A stretch of DNA of 64,000 nt, taken from NCBI RefSeq assembly GCF_027486195.1, contig NZ_JAIXPP010000060.1:1-64000 (forward strand), given 5' to 3'. Under the pieces are notes generated by a model, which was given only the letters and a program-made list of their open reading frames with translations, did no database searches and had not been told where the DNA came from. Below are positions 1 to 10,592 of the stretch, one piece after another. The translations under genes were made by a program, and so were the position numbers. Numbering within the stretch: position 1 is the stretch's first letter; each line of letters starts with the position of its first letter. This DNA is from Novosphingobium sp. GTDB lineage: Bacteria > Pseudomonadota > Alphaproteobacteria > Sphingomonadales > Sphingomonadaceae.

Positions 1-339
1 AAGTCCTCGCGCATCATCAGCGATCCGATCAACCTGACGACGAACCCGAAAATGATCCCGGGTGCGACGATCCAGTACTGCATCGCGATCAGCAACGCCT
101 CGGGCAGCGCCACGGCGACTTCGATCACCGTGAACGACCCTATTCCGGCGAACCTGACGTTCGATTCGGCATTCGGCGTGAAGACCAACGGCACCGCGAC
201 GATCGTCAGCGGCGTGGCAACCTGCGCTGCCGATACGACCGGCACGGGCACGATGTCGTCCAACACGGTTGCCGGAACGCTGGCTTCGGTTGCCGGCGGC
301 GAAACCAAGACGGTGGTGTTCCAAGCCACGATCAATTGA
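1..339 (+). CDS. C-terminal part of a DUF11/conserved-repeat surface protein (5' truncated by window)
   Basis: Frame open from base 1; residues PGATIQYCIAISNASGSATATSITVNDPIPANLTF typical of DUF11 repeats; stop at 337-339. Confidence 0.75.
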   Translation, partial: KSSRIISDPINLTTNPKMIPGATIQYCIAISNASGSATATSITVNDPIPANLTFDSAFGVKTNGTATIVSGVATCAADTTGTGTMSSNTVAGTLASVAGGETKTVVFQATIN

Positions 340-390
340 GCGGGCCCTAGGAAGGCACCCCTCAAGAAATCGCACAAACCAGGACAGGCA

Positions 391-425
391 GGCGGCGGCA
401 ATCCCCGGGGGGGGTTGCCGCCGCC
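391..425. terminator. Intercistronic hairpin with 11-bp GGCGGCGGCAA/TTGCCGCCGCC stem
   Basis: Inverted repeat read directly; lies between two co-directional surface-protein genes; no immediate T-run. Confidence 0.5.
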
Positions 426-463
426 CCACCCTCCTTTTGTCTTGAAAATAAAGAACAAACGCC

Positions 464-3400
464 ATGTCGGCATTGCGGAACAGGATCTGGGCGACGGCCG
501 CGCTGCTTTTTGCAGCGCTGCTTATCGCGACCAGCGTTCCCGCCGCGGCGAAGACCATCACCAACACCGCCCATGCGCGCTGGAATCAGGGCGACGCCGA
601 ACTGACCGCGGACTCCAACGTGGTTTCATTCGATGTGGTGAAGGACAATCCCAAGATTTCGGTCCTGCCCCTGCCCGGCGGTGGCGACACTTTCACCATC
701 AACAGCGGACATTGCGGCACGGACACGCTGCCCGACGTCAAGGTTGACGTTGCCGGGGCCAATCCGGGCGATCCGGTCACAATCTCGAGCATCATCGTGG
801 GCCAGCCGGTGGTGTTCCGCCTCGTACTGGATCGCGCGTCGCTCAATCCCGCGCAGCTCGACACGGTCAAGGTGACCATCACTTCGGCGAGCGGCGACCG
901 CGAGCAGGTTACCATCAGCGAAACCGCCGCCGACAGCGGCGTGTTTTATGGCGCCATTCCGACCAGCGCGATCCCGCCGCAACCGAGGGATGGCGATTGC
1001 CGCCTCAGCATCTCGGGCGGTGACAAGGTCACCGTATCTTACAACGGCGCGAGCGGCGATGGTTCGGTCATCAAGACCGACGTCGACGTGCTTGCCGACC
1101 CCTATGGCCTTGTTTTCGATAGCGAAGATGCCGCCCCGATCGACGGCGCGCGGGTCACGCTGGTCGATGTCGCCACCGGCCAGCCGGCGCGGGTCTTTGC
1201 CGATGACGGTGTGACGAGCTGGCCTTCGACCATCGTCACCGGATCGGTGATCACCGATGGTGCCGGACGCACATGGCAGATGCCGGAGGGCGAATACCGC
1301 TTCCCGCTCGCCCCGCTTGGGACCTATCGGCTGGTCGTCGTCCCGCCCGAACCCTATACCGCGCCATCGTCGCTCACGCCGAAGAATTTTGCCGGCCTAA
1401 GGCGCCCCGATGGGGGCGATTTGGTTATTTTGCCAGCATCGTATGGTGAAAGTTTGGCACTTTCGAGCCCGGCGCCAGTCCGTGTCGACATACCGGTGGA
1501 CAGACCACCGGTTGCGGTCAGCCTCAGCAAAGTCGCCTCGCGCCAGATCGCCCAACCGGGCGATGCGGTGTTTTACACGATCACCGTGCGCAATACAGAC
1601 AAAGGGCGGGCAAAGCGGGGTGTCGTGCTGAGCGATACACCTTCCGCGAACCTGCGTCTGCGCGTCGCCACGATCCGGATTGATGGCGCGAAGGCCGCAA
1701 CGGACGCCGTGACGGTCGCGCCGGACGGCCGCACGATGACAATCGCGATCGGCACGATTGCGCCGGGCGCGACCCGCACCGTGACGTATGCCATGACCGT
1801 GCGCTCCGAGGCATCCGCAGGCAATGCACTTAACCGTATCGATGTGGTTGACGCTCGTGGATTAACCGCAACGGCGAGCGCGGCTGTCCGTATCGAACGC
1901 GACAACCTTGCTGCGACGATGACGCTGATCGGCCGTATCTCGCTGGGCAGCTGCGACGTGCCGAACACGCGCAGCGCGCCGCGCCCCGGCATCGGCGGGG
2001 TCCGCCTCGTGCTCGAAGATGGCAGCTTCGCGGTCACCGATGCGGAAGGGCGCTATCACTTCGAAGCGCTGATGCCCGGCACGCATGTCGTTGAAGCACA
2101 AGCGGTTACGCTGCCCAAGGGCGGCAAGTTCGTGGACTGCACGCGCTCCACCCGCAGCGCCGGCAGCGCATCCAGCCGCTTTGTGATCGGCCAGGGCGGC
2201 AGCCTCGTCGTGGCCAATTTCGCCGCCACCGTGCCTGCCGAGACGCTGGCAGCGGCAGCGGCAGCAGCGGCTGCCAAGCCCATCGCGGAAAGCGACCGCA
2301 CAGCAGCGGGCGGCGATACCGATTGGATTGCCAAGGGCGATGGCCCCAACGAGTTCGTCTTCCCGACAGCCGACTACAACCCGCGCGCGCCGACGACCCG
2401 CGTTGTGATCCGCCACCGCAAGGGGCAGACGGTGGCGCTCAAGATAGACGGCAAGCCGGTCGACAAGCTGGCGTTCGACGGCGCGCAGAGCTCGCCCGAA
2501 GGCTTTGCCATGAGCGTGTGGCGCGGCTTGCCCCTTCCCGGCGAGGACACCCGCTTCGATGCCGAAGTGCGCGATGCAAGCGGCAAGGTGGTGGAGACGC
2601 TGACACGTATCGTTCACTTCGGTGCGACGCCGGCGAAAGTCGAACTGGTGCTCGAACGCACCCACCTTGTGGCGGACGGCGCAACGCGGCCCGTGGTTGC
2701 GGTGCGCGTGCTCGATCGCACCGGCCGCCCGGTTCATGCGGGCATTTCCGGCCCGATCGCGCTCTCCGCGCCCTACGAAAGCGCGGCGGCGCTCGATGCC
2801 ATGCAGAGCCGCGTGCTGTCCGGCCTGGACCGCGCGCCGCCGACGTGGATCGTCAAGGGCGATGACGGCGTCGCGCTGATCGAGCTTGCGCCGACCATGG
2901 TCAGCGGCAGCCTCGACCTCACTTTCCAGTTCACCGACCGCGAAGTGAAGCGCAAGCAGGTGCTCGAAACCTGGGTCGTGCCGGGCGAAGCGAAATGGAC
3001 GCTCGTCGGCCTTGCCGAAGGCGCAGTGGGCGCGAAGACGATTGCCGATCACATGCAGCGGAGCGGCAAGTTCGACAGCGATCTGGGCAATCACGCCCGC
3101 GTGGCGTTCTATGCCAAGGGCCGGATCAAGGGCAAATGGCTGGCAACCGTGGCCTATGACAGCGCCAAGCAGCGCGCAGAGCAGCGCCTGCTCGGCGGGC
3201 TCGACCCCCGGGCCTACTACACCGTCTTCGCCGATGGATCGGATCGCCGCTTCGATGCCGCCAGCGTGAACAAGCTCTACGTCCGCATCGAGAGCGCCAA
3301 GGTGCGCGCGATGTTCGGCGATTTCGACACCGGCTTCGATCACACCCAGCTCGGCCGCTATCAACGCACGATGACCGGCGTGAAGGCCGAGGCGCGCTTC

Positions 3401-5581
3401 GGCAAGATGCGCACCGAAGCCTATGCCGCCAAGGTCGCCACCACGCACCGCCGCGACCAGATCCCCGGCGGCGGCATCAGCGGGCCCTATCGCCTCTCCA
3501 GCCGCGCGATCGTGCCCAACAGCGAAACAGTGACGATCGAAGTGCGCGACCGCTTCCGGTCTGAAGTCGTGGTTTCGAGCCAGGTGATGACGCGCTTCCT
3601 CGATTACGACATCGATCTGCTGGCAGGCACGATCACTTTCAAGCAGCCAGTGCTGAGCCGCGATGCCAACCTCAATCCGCAGCAGATCGTGGTCGACTAT
3701 GAAATCGACACGCTGAATGGCGGGGCATGGAATGCGGGTGCGCGCACGGAATGGCGCAACAAATCGGAGAAGGTGCGCCTCGGCGCGACCGCGATCAGCG
3801 ATGCATCGGCCAACACGGGCGCGGCGGTGATGCGCACCAATCTCGGCGCGGTGGATGCCAAGGTCTTTATCGGCACCAAGACCGAAGTGCGCGCCGAAGC
3901 GGCGATGAGCCATGCGACCGGCGGCAGCACCAAGGCTGCATGGCTGATCGAGGCCGAGCGCCATGACGCGCGGCTCGACGTGCTGGCCTATATCCGCTCG
4001 CTCGATGCCAATTTCGGCGTGGGGCAAGTGAGCATCGGTGAACTCGGCCGCCGCAAGATCGGCGTCGATACCCGCTACCGCCTGACCCAGAAGTGGCTGG
4101 TGAGTATGGCGGCGTGGCGCGACCAGTCGCTGATCGACGGTTCGCACCGCAGCGCGATCCAGCTGGGCACGACATGGAACTCGGCCGGCACCGAAATGCG
4201 GCTCGGCGTGGCGCGCTACAGCGAGACGCTTGCAGAGGGCGCCGCGGCGGGCCCCACCGGCGCGAAGGGCGGCAGCACTACGCTGATCGAGGCAGGCAGC
4301 ACCAAGCGCCTGTTCGACAACAAGCTGGAACTGAACGCAGCCGGTTCGATCTCGATCGGCAGCCGCGACGCGACCTCGTATCAGGCGCCGCGCTACCGGA
4401 TCGGTGTGCGCTATGCGATCACGCCCGATGTGCGCCTGATCAGCGATTACGAAATCGGAGCCGGCAGCCAGGGCGAGACGCGCACGCTGCGCGGCGGGCT
4501 GGAAGTTCAGCCGTGGACGGGCGCCAAGATCGCCACGGTGATCGGCCAGCAGGCGACCAAGGGCCTGGCCGCGACCGGCGAGCAGCAGGCGATCACCGAG
4601 CAAGGACGGCGCGCCTTCGCTGCCTACGGCCTCGCGCAGTCGCTGCCGATCAGCAAAGCCCTGACGCTCGATGCGACGATCGATGGCAACAAGGTGATCG
4701 GCGGCAAGAGCGCGCTCGCCACCAATGGCGGCACGGCGGTGGTCGGCGCGAGCAACCAGACCACGATTGCCGAGGACTTCACCGCCTACACGCTTGGCGC
4801 AACCTGGCGCTCGGGCCGCTGGAGCGCGACCGCGCGGGCCGAGCTGCGCGATGGCGAGCTTTCGAAGCGCAAGGGGCTCACCTTCGGCATGATCCGCCAG
4901 ATGGGCGAAGGCAGCGTGGTGGGCGGCGCGGTGACCTTCTCCACGATGCGCGATGCGAGCGGCGCGACGAGCGAAGTGGGCAGCGCGGCAATCTCGATCG
5001 CGCACCGCCCGGCGACCTCTGCCTTCGCATTCCTCAGCAAGTTCGAATTCCGCAGCGACCGCATTTCGGGCGTGACCGCCGCAAACGGCAATGGCACCGG
5101 CGCGGCGACGGACGGCACCGCGCTCACCGTCGATGGCAATGCCCGCTCGCGCCGGATCGTTGCCAGCTTCTCGGGCGATTGGGCACCCAATGGCCGGGTC
5201 GATGGGCAAATGGTCCAGCGCACGGAGCTCAGCGTGTTCGTCGCCGCGCGGCATAATCTCGATCGCTACCAGGGCTTTGACCTTGCCGGCACGACCGTGC
5301 TCGGCGGTGTCGATGCGCGGATCGGCATCGGCAAGCGCATCGAGGTTGGCGGCAGCGCCACGGTGCGCCGCAGCCTTTCCGATGGCACGACATCCTATGC
5401 GATCGGCCCGCAGATCGGCATCGTTCCGGCGGACAACGTGATGGTTGTGATCGGCTACAACCTGACCGGCTTCCGCGACCGCGATTTCGCCGCCGCGCGG
5501 AACACCTCCAAGGGCCTGTTCGCGACGATGCGGGTGAAGTTCGATTCGAACAGCCTCGCCGCGTTGGGCATCGGCCGGTAA
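464..5581 (+). CDS. Large (1705 aa) outer-membrane/surface protein with DUF11-like and Cna-B/SdrD-like segments and a likely C-terminal beta-barrel
   Basis: Long ORF with signal peptide (LLFAALLIATSVPAAA), DUF11-like segment VSLSKVASRQIAQPGDAVFYTITVRNTD, carboxypeptidase-regulatory-like segment, aromatic/Gly-rich beta-type C-terminus. Confidence 0.8.
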   Translation: MSALRNRIWATAALLFAALLIATSVPAAAKTITNTAHARWNQGDAELTADSNVVSFDVVKDNPKISVLPLPGGGDTFTINSGHCGTDTLPDVKVDVAGANPGDPVTISSIIVGQPVVFRLVLDRASLNPAQLDTVKVTITSASGDREQVTISETAADSGVFYGAIPTSAIPPQPRDGDCRLSISGGDKVTVSYNGASGDGSVIKTDVDVLADPYGLVFDSEDAAPIDGARVTLVDVATGQPARVFADDGVTSWPSTIVTGSVITDGAGRTWQMPEGEYRFPLAPLGTYRLVVVPPEPYTAPSSLTPKNFAGLRRPDGGDLVILPASYGESLALSSPAPVRVDIPVDRPPVAVSLSKVASRQIAQPGDAVFYTITVRNTDKGRAKRGVVLSDTPSANLRLRVATIRIDGAKAATDAVTVAPDGRTMTIAIGTIAPGATRTVTYAMTVRSEASAGNALNRIDVVDARGLTATASAAVRIERDNLAATMTLIGRISLGSCDVPNTRSAPRPGIGGVRLVLEDGSFAVTDAEGRYHFEALMPGTHVVEAQAVTLPKGGKFVDCTRSTRSAGSASSRFVIGQGGSLVVANFAATVPAETLAAAAAAAAAKPIAESDRTAAGGDTDWIAKGDGPNEFVFPTADYNPRAPTTRVVIRHRKGQTVALKIDGKPVDKLAFDGAQSSPEGFAMSVWRGLPLPGEDTRFDAEVRDASGKVVETLTRIVHFGATPAKVELVLERTHLVADGATRPVVAVRVLDRTGRPVHAGISGPIALSAPYESAAALDAMQSRVLSGLDRAPPTWIVKGDDGVALIELAPTMVSGSLDLTFQFTDREVKRKQVLETWVVPGEAKWTLVGLAEGAVGAKTIADHMQRSGKFDSDLGNHARVAFYAKGRIKGKWLATVAYDSAKQRAEQRLLGGLDPRAYYTVFADGSDRRFDAASVNKLYVRIESAKVRAMFGDFDTGFDHTQLGRYQRTMTGVKAEARFGKMRTEAYAAKVATTHRRDQIPGGGISGPYRLSSRAIVPNSETVTIEVRDRFRSEVVVSSQVMTRFLDYDIDLLAGTITFKQPVLSRDANLNPQQIVVDYEIDTLNGGAWNAGARTEWRNKSEKVRLGATAISDASANTGAAVMRTNLGAVDAKVFIGTKTEVRAEAAMSHATGGSTKAAWLIEAERHDARLDVLAYIRSLDANFGVGQVSIGELGRRKIGVDTRYRLTQKWLVSMAAWRDQSLIDGSHRSAIQLGTTWNSAGTEMRLGVARYSETLAEGAAAGPTGAKGGSTTLIEAGSTKRLFDNKLELNAAGSISIGSRDATSYQAPRYRIGVRYAITPDVRLISDYEIGAGSQGETRTLRGGLEVQPWTGAKIATVIGQQATKGLAATGEQQAITEQGRRAFAAYGLAQSLPISKALTLDATIDGNKVIGGKSALATNGGTAVVGASNQTTIAEDFTAYTLGATWRSGRWSATARAELRDGELSKRKGLTFGMIRQMGEGSVVGGAVTFSTMRDASGATSEVGSAAISIAHRPATSAFAFLSKFEFRSDRISGVTAANGNGTGAATDGTALTVDGNARSRRIVASFSGDWAPNGRVDGQMVQRTELSVFVAARHNLDRYQGFDLAGTTVLGGVDARIGIGKRIEVGGSATVRRSLSDGTTSYAIGPQIGIVPADNVMVVIGYNLTGFRDRDFAAARNTSKGLFATMRVKFDSNSLAALGIGR

Positions 5582-5649
5582 GTATCTCCGTTAACGAACT
5601 AACTTAGCATGTTCCAACCGGGGACTGCGCCTTCCCGCGTATTGCCGCC

Positions 5650-6279
5650 GTGCCGGTACAAGTTTATCAACCATATCCTCGCTCCTCGTTTTGCGCAGGA
5701 TTGGCTCGCTTGCACCGCGTTCGCATCGCCCCCCTGAACCGAACGATCCGCTGGATGGCGGCGGCCGTTCTGGGCGCGGGCCTTGCCGGTTTCTCGCCCC
5801 CTGCCCTCGCCGCTGCGCCTTCGGTCACGGTCAGCGCAGACCAGGCCTTGCGCTTTGGCAGCTTTTTTACCGATACGACCGGCACACGCACCGTTTCTGC
5901 AACCGGGTCGGTTACAGGTTCGGCCATCATTCCGCTTACAGGAACCTCACCCGGCCCGGCGCAGTTTACCGTCACCTACGATCGCGGTAACAATGCCAAC
6001 ACCAGCTATTCGCTGCTGATCGCGGTGCTGGTTCCCGGCACGGCGAGCCAGGTAAGCGGCGGGGTAACCGGCACCATCGCCAGCTTCGATACCGACCTGC
6101 CGGGCGTGAATGCCCTGCTCCCCGGCCAGACGGCGCAAGTGACACTGACGGGCTGCCAGCGCCGGATCTGCAGCCGCACGTTCCGCGTTGGCGGCACGCT
6201 GCAGGTCGCGCGCACCTCGGGCGGCGCGCAGCTTGCGATTCCAGTACCGATTGTCGTGACCCTGCTGGCCGAGTTGTGA
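5650..6279 (+). CDS. DUF4402-type secreted protein (start may be downstream)
   Basis: Signal peptide AAAVLGAGLAGFSPPALAA, LRFGSFF..GTRTVS motif, beta-rich. Confidence 0.65.
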   Translation: MPVQVYQPYPRSSFCAGLARLHRVRIAPLNRTIRWMAAAVLGAGLAGFSPPALAAAPSVTVSADQALRFGSFFTDTTGTRTVSATGSVTGSAIIPLTGTSPGPAQFTVTYDRGNNANTSYSLLIAVLVPGTASQVSGGVTGTIASFDTDLPGVNALLPGQTAQVTLTGCQRRICSRTFRVGGTLQVARTSGGAQLAIPVPIVVTLLAEL

Positions 6280-6839
6280 TGCGCGGCCGGCTCCTTCTCG
6301 CGGCTTTCGCCGCCGTGATCGGAACCCCGGCGCTGGCGGCAAGCGGGCAAAGCGCCACGGCGCTGGGGCAAGCGCAGGCGGTGATCGTCATGCCCATCAT
6401 CGCCGTTTCGCTGAATGACCTCGATTTCGGCTCGCTCACGTCCTCGCGCACGGCCAGTGGGTCGGTCACCGTGGGGGCCGAAGGAGGCGCCACATACGCC
6501 GGGGGCACATCGCCGGCTTGCGCAGGCGGCGGTGCCTGCGCCGGAATCGCACCCGCCCGCTTTCTTGTGAGCGGCGAGGCCGGCCGCAGCTACACCGTGA
6601 GCGCGCCTGCCGCGATCACGGCGACCGGGACGCTCCTGGGCGGCGGAAGCGCCCCTGCCCTCGCCATCGATTCGCTGAGCGTGCATCTGGATAGCCATGC
6701 CGGCAGCGTGACCAGCATGGGCCAGCTTGATGACAAGGGCGAGGATCGCATCGGCGTCGGCGGCCGGCTCAACGTGCCCGCCGGCACCGCAGCGGCGCAC
6801 TACCGCGCCACGCTGACGATCATGGTCACCTACGGTTGA
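6276..6839 (+). CDS. DUF4402-type secreted protein
   Basis: Signal peptide; ISLNDLDFGSL..SGSVTV and GEAGRSYTVS motifs; 4-nt overlap with the preceding gene. Confidence 0.7.
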   Translation: MMRGRLLLAAFAAVIGTPALAASGQSATALGQAQAVIVMPIIAVSLNDLDFGSLTSSRTASGSVTVGAEGGATYAGGTSPACAGGGACAGIAPARFLVSGEAGRSYTVSAPAAITATGTLLGGGSAPALAIDSLSVHLDSHAGSVTSMGQLDDKGEDRIGVGGRLNVPAGTAAAHYRATLTIMVTYG

Positions 6840-6998
6840 CCGCGCGCCGTTGAGGCCGCTTGCGCCCCTTTTCGTGGCACTTACCTTTCATTAACCATAC
6901 ATACTTAGGAATTGTACGTATGAGGCCGCCGGGAAACCCCGGCCCCTCACGCCTCGCCGTATCTCCGGTGCGGGGCAAAGGGACCAGGAGTTTAACCG

Positions 6999-7496
6999 GT
7001 GAAGAGAGTTTTTCCCGCAGCGCTGATCACGCTTGCCACGGCGAGTCCGGCCTTTGCCGGATCGGGCAACACGTCGACAGCAACCGGCACGGCGACCGCG
7101 ACAATCGTCGCGCCGATCGTGCTGAACCATCCGGCTTCGGCCAGCCTCAATTTCGGCCGCTTCACGCGCGGCACCGGCGGCACTGTGACGGTGACGGCCA
7201 CCGGCACCGGCTCCGTCGGCAGTGACGTGACGTTCGTTCCCGGCTCGACCACCGCGGCCGACAACTTCACCGTTGCGGGGGATGCGAACCGTTCGTATTC
7301 GATCGGCACGACCGGCGGCACTGTGAGCTCGGCCGGAACCAACCTTGCCTTTACCACCACGCCCTCGGCCGTGACCGGCACGCTCAGCGGCACCGGTACC
7401 GGCAGCTTCACGGTTGGCGGTACGCTCACCGTCACGGGTACGGCCCCGACCGGCGCCTATACCGGCACCTATTCGGCAACCGTCGCCTACAACTGA
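6999..7496 (+). CDS. DUF4402-type secreted protein
   Basis: ATATIVAPIVLNHPASASLNFGRFTRGTGG and GDANRSYSI motifs; close paralogue of the 7859 and 9417 ORFs. Confidence 0.8.
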   Translation: MKRVFPAALITLATASPAFAGSGNTSTATGTATATIVAPIVLNHPASASLNFGRFTRGTGGTVTVTATGTGSVGSDVTFVPGSTTAADNFTVAGDANRSYSIGTTGGTVSSAGTNLAFTTTPSAVTGTLSGTGTGSFTVGGTLTVTGTAPTGAYTGTYSATVAYN

Positions 7497-7858
7497 TCCC
7501 CGCGCGGCAGTCCGCCTCGAAAGAGGCTGCGCGGGGCGCAAAGGGTTAACGCGAAATCGGCATTTCTTACCTGGCGGCACGCGGTGGCGGAGCCGCCTGA
7601 TTTGCATCGCGGGTCGGCACTCGTTCAGCCAAATCATATTTGTTTTCAATTTAATAGCCAGCGACACGCGGCACCGGAAATCGAGTCGGCAGCGCAGAAT
7701 CTTTGCAAAAAGTTTCGCAGGCAAACGGTTTGTTAACCATCTTTCCTTAGGACATTTACCTATCAGGTCACGGGAAACCGAGAGCCCTGATGAAACCGCG
7801 TTTACCAGCTCCAAGACCGGGACGTTGCGGGGCGAAACTGAAATCAGGAGCATACGAC

Positions 7859-8356
7859 GTGAAGAAGATCATTCTCGCCACCATCGGCATCCTCGCCACG
7901 GCGACCCCCGCCTTCGCCGGTTCGGGCAACCAGTCGACCGCCACCGGTACCGCGACTGCGACCATCGTTTCGCCGATCGTGCTGACCCACCCGGCTTCGG
8001 CCAGCCTGAACTTCGGCCGCTTCACCACCGGCACCGGCGGCAGCGTGACCGTGACCGCCGCGGGCGTCGGCTCGGTCGGCAGCGACGTGACCTTCGTGCC
8101 CGGCTCGACCAATTCGGCTGACCAGTTCACCGTTGCGGGCGATGCCAGCCGCTCGTTCTCGATCACGACCACCGGCGGCAACGTGACCTCGGGCGCCACC
8201 AACCTCGCCTTCACCACCACGGCTTCGGCTGCGACGGCTTCGCTCAGCACCACCGGCACCGCCAGCTTCACCGTCGGCGGCACGCTGACCGTGACCGGCA
8301 CCGCGCCTGCAGGGGCCTACACCGGCACCTACTCCGCGACCGTCACCTACAACTGA
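7859..8356 (+). CDS. DUF4402-type secreted protein
   Basis: GTG start at 7859 (VKKIILATIGILATATPAFA signal peptide); close paralogue of the 6999 ORF. Confidence 0.8.
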   Translation: MKKIILATIGILATATPAFAGSGNQSTATGTATATIVSPIVLTHPASASLNFGRFTTGTGGSVTVTAAGVGSVGSDVTFVPGSTNSADQFTVAGDASRSFSITTTGGNVTSGATNLAFTTTASAATASLSTTGTASFTVGGTLTVTGTAPAGAYTGTYSATVTYN

Positions 8357-8433
8357 GCCCGGGATTGCGCCGGCTGTCGTCTTAAGGGCGGCAGCCGGGC
8401 TCTCGTCGCACAATATCCAGTCCAGGCCAGTTC

Positions 8434-8964
8434 ATGACCCTTCGCATCCGCCCCTTTCTGACCGCATTGACCGTGCTCGCCGCGCCGCTCCCGGCTGCGA
8501 ACCCGGCATTGGCGGCGCCTGGCGGAACAGCGACGATGACCGGAACGGCCAGCGCCACGGTGATCACCCCGATCAGCATCGTCGCCACAGCGCCCCTGCG
8601 CTTTGGCGTGATGGCCCGCCCCACTGCGGCGGGCACGGTAACCGTGAGCACGGCTGGAGTGGTCTCGACCAGCGGCGGCATGGTGGGCAACACCGCCATC
8701 GCCCAAGGCAGTTCGGGGCCCCAGGCCGGCAAATTCCGCGTGACCGGCGAACCTGGCCGCCAGTTCTTCGTGACCCTGCCGGCTGCAGCGACAGTGACAC
8801 GCAGCGGCGGATCGATGACGATCACCTTGTTCACCGTTGGCGCGCTGACCGGATCGCCGGTCGGCACACTCGACATCGCGGTAGGCGGCACGCTTGCCGT
8901 CGGCGCAGCGCAGACTGTCGGCACCTACAACGGCACCTATCAGATCACCGCTTCCTACAACTGA
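8434..8964 (+). CDS. DUF4402-type secreted protein
   Basis: Signal peptide; ATVITPISIVATAPLRFGVMARPTAAGTVTVS, GEPGRQFFVTLP. Confidence 0.8.
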   Translation: MTLRIRPFLTALTVLAAPLPAANPALAAPGGTATMTGTASATVITPISIVATAPLRFGVMARPTAAGTVTVSTAGVVSTSGGMVGNTAIAQGSSGPQAGKFRVTGEPGRQFFVTLPAAATVTRSGGSMTITLFTVGALTGSPVGTLDIAVGGTLAVGAAQTVGTYNGTYQITASYN

Positions 8965-8993
8965 CGCCGCGCGAAACGCGCTGCCTTCCCACC

Positions 8994-9023
8994 GCCCGCG
9001 CCGCATCGGCCGCGGGCTTTTTT
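8994..9023 (+). terminator. Intrinsic terminator GCCCGCG...CGCGGGC-TTTTTT
   Basis: 7-bp GC stem plus T6 directly downstream of the 8434-8964 CDS. Confidence 0.85.
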
Positions 9024-9416
9024 GCGTGCCCGGCGCCGCCAGAAGGTCGCGCCGGGCGGTCAGGTTACGCAAAAATCGCTGGCGGCAAAAAAATTTTCTC
9101 AATTTTTCCGTCACCTGGACGCCCCAGCGAGGTGCCTCGGCATGGCCAGCGCATGCATGACTAAATGCAGATATTCAACTTGCAGCCGCTACTTGCTTGG
9201 TTAATTGCGAATAAAGAGAAATTACCGAGTGGTGTATATTCTCATTTTGGGACATATTCTAAGTAAAAATGCGAATAACTACCCATTAACTCGCCCCGAA
9301 TACGTACGACTACGTACCGAATAACGGCGATCCAGCCCGAATTCGCAGTACCGCAGTTTGCGGTCGTGTCGCAGCCCAGGGGGGAGGCGCCACGACCACT
9401 ATTCGGGAGCATACAC

Positions 9417-9914
9417 GTGAAGAAGATCATTCTCGCCTCGGCCATCGCCCTGATCTCGGCCACCCCGGCTTTCGCGGCTTCGGGCAACACCTCGAGCGCC
9501 ACAGGCAGCGCCACCGCCACTGTCGTTGAACCCATCGTGCTCACCCACACCTCGGGCGCGGCCCTTGGCTTCGGCCGCTTCACCACCGGCACCGGCGGTT
9601 CGATCACCGTTTCGTCGGCGGGCGTGGGCTCGGTCGGCGGCGATGTCGCCTTCGTTCCGGGTTCGACCAACTCGGCCGACGCCTTCACCGTCACGGGTGA
9701 TGCCAGCCGTTCGTTCTCGATCAGCACCGGTTCGGGCACCGTCACCGATGGCACCAACTCCATCGGCTTCACCACTGCGGCTTCGGCTGCGTCCGGCACG
9801 CTGAGCGCCGGCGGCACCGCCAGCTTCTCGGTCGGTGGTCAGCTGACCCTGGCCGGCACCGAACCGGCCGGCGCCTATGCCGGTTCGTACTCAGCGACCG
9901 TCACTTACAACTGA
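9417..9914 (+). CDS. DUF4402-type secreted protein
   Basis: GTG start after gggagc; VKKIILASAIALISATPAFA signal peptide; paralogue of the 6999 and 7859 ORFs. Confidence 0.8.
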   Translation: MKKIILASAIALISATPAFAASGNTSSATGSATATVVEPIVLTHTSGAALGFGRFTTGTGGSITVSSAGVGSVGGDVAFVPGSTNSADAFTVTGDASRSFSISTGSGTVTDGTNSIGFTTAASAASGTLSAGGTASFSVGGQLTLAGTEPAGAYAGSYSATVTYN

Positions 9915-9986
9915 TCGCACAGATCCGCGGGGGGCTGCCGATAGCGGCGGCCCCCGGCTTGTGCACTCCCTTTTCGGAACCCCTAG

Positions 9987-10520
9987 ATGTCTTCGCCCGC
10001 GCGATTCCTGTCCGGAATGGCGGCCATGGCCTGCGCCCTGGCAGCCCTTTCCGGCACTGCGTTCGCAGCCCCGAGCAGCTCCACCGTGAGCGGCGCGGCG
10101 CAGGCGGTCATCCTCACGCCGCTTCAGATCGCAGCGGTTGATGCCCTTTCCTTCGGGCAGTTAACGCGTCCGACAGCAGCGGGAACCGTAGTCCTTTCGC
10201 CTTCGGGCACGATCACCACCACGGGCGGCGTCATCACCAGCACGGCGATCGCGCAGACCGTGCGCCGGGGGCCCGGAACCTTTGCCGTTGTCGGTGAAGC
10301 GGGCCGCGCCTTCAGTGTCGATCTGCCCACGGTCGCCATCCTGCGCCAGGGCACGCGCAACATGCGCCTCAGCGCCTTTCGCAGTAACTGGACCTCGGGC
10401 GACGTGTTCAGCCCCACGCGGACTTATGCGCTTTCGGTGGGCGCCACGCTCAATGTCGGGGCGAACCAGACCACCGGCACCTATACGGGCACTTACGTCG
10501 TAACTGTGACTTATCAGTAG
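9987..10520 (+). CDS. DUF4402-type secreted protein
   Basis: Signal peptide; AVILTPLQIAAVDALSFGQLTRPTAAGTVVLS; paralogue of the 8434 ORF. Confidence 0.8.
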   Translation: MSSPARFLSGMAAMACALAALSGTAFAAPSSSTVSGAAQAVILTPLQIAAVDALSFGQLTRPTAAGTVVLSPSGTITTTGGVITSTAIAQTVRRGPGTFAVVGEAGRAFSVDLPTVAILRQGTRNMRLSAFRSNWTSGDVFSPTRTYALSVGATLNVGANQTTGTYTGTYVVTVTYQ

Positions 10521-10592
10521 TCTGCGATTGCCAGCGAATCAGGGATTCCCCATAAGGGCATTAACCTATTTCGCTGACCCGGGACGTACCAC

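Noticed and set aside
1862-5254. 1130-aa antisense ORF
   Set aside because: High-GC antisense shadow of the 464-5581 CDS; composition (R/A/H-rich) not protein-like
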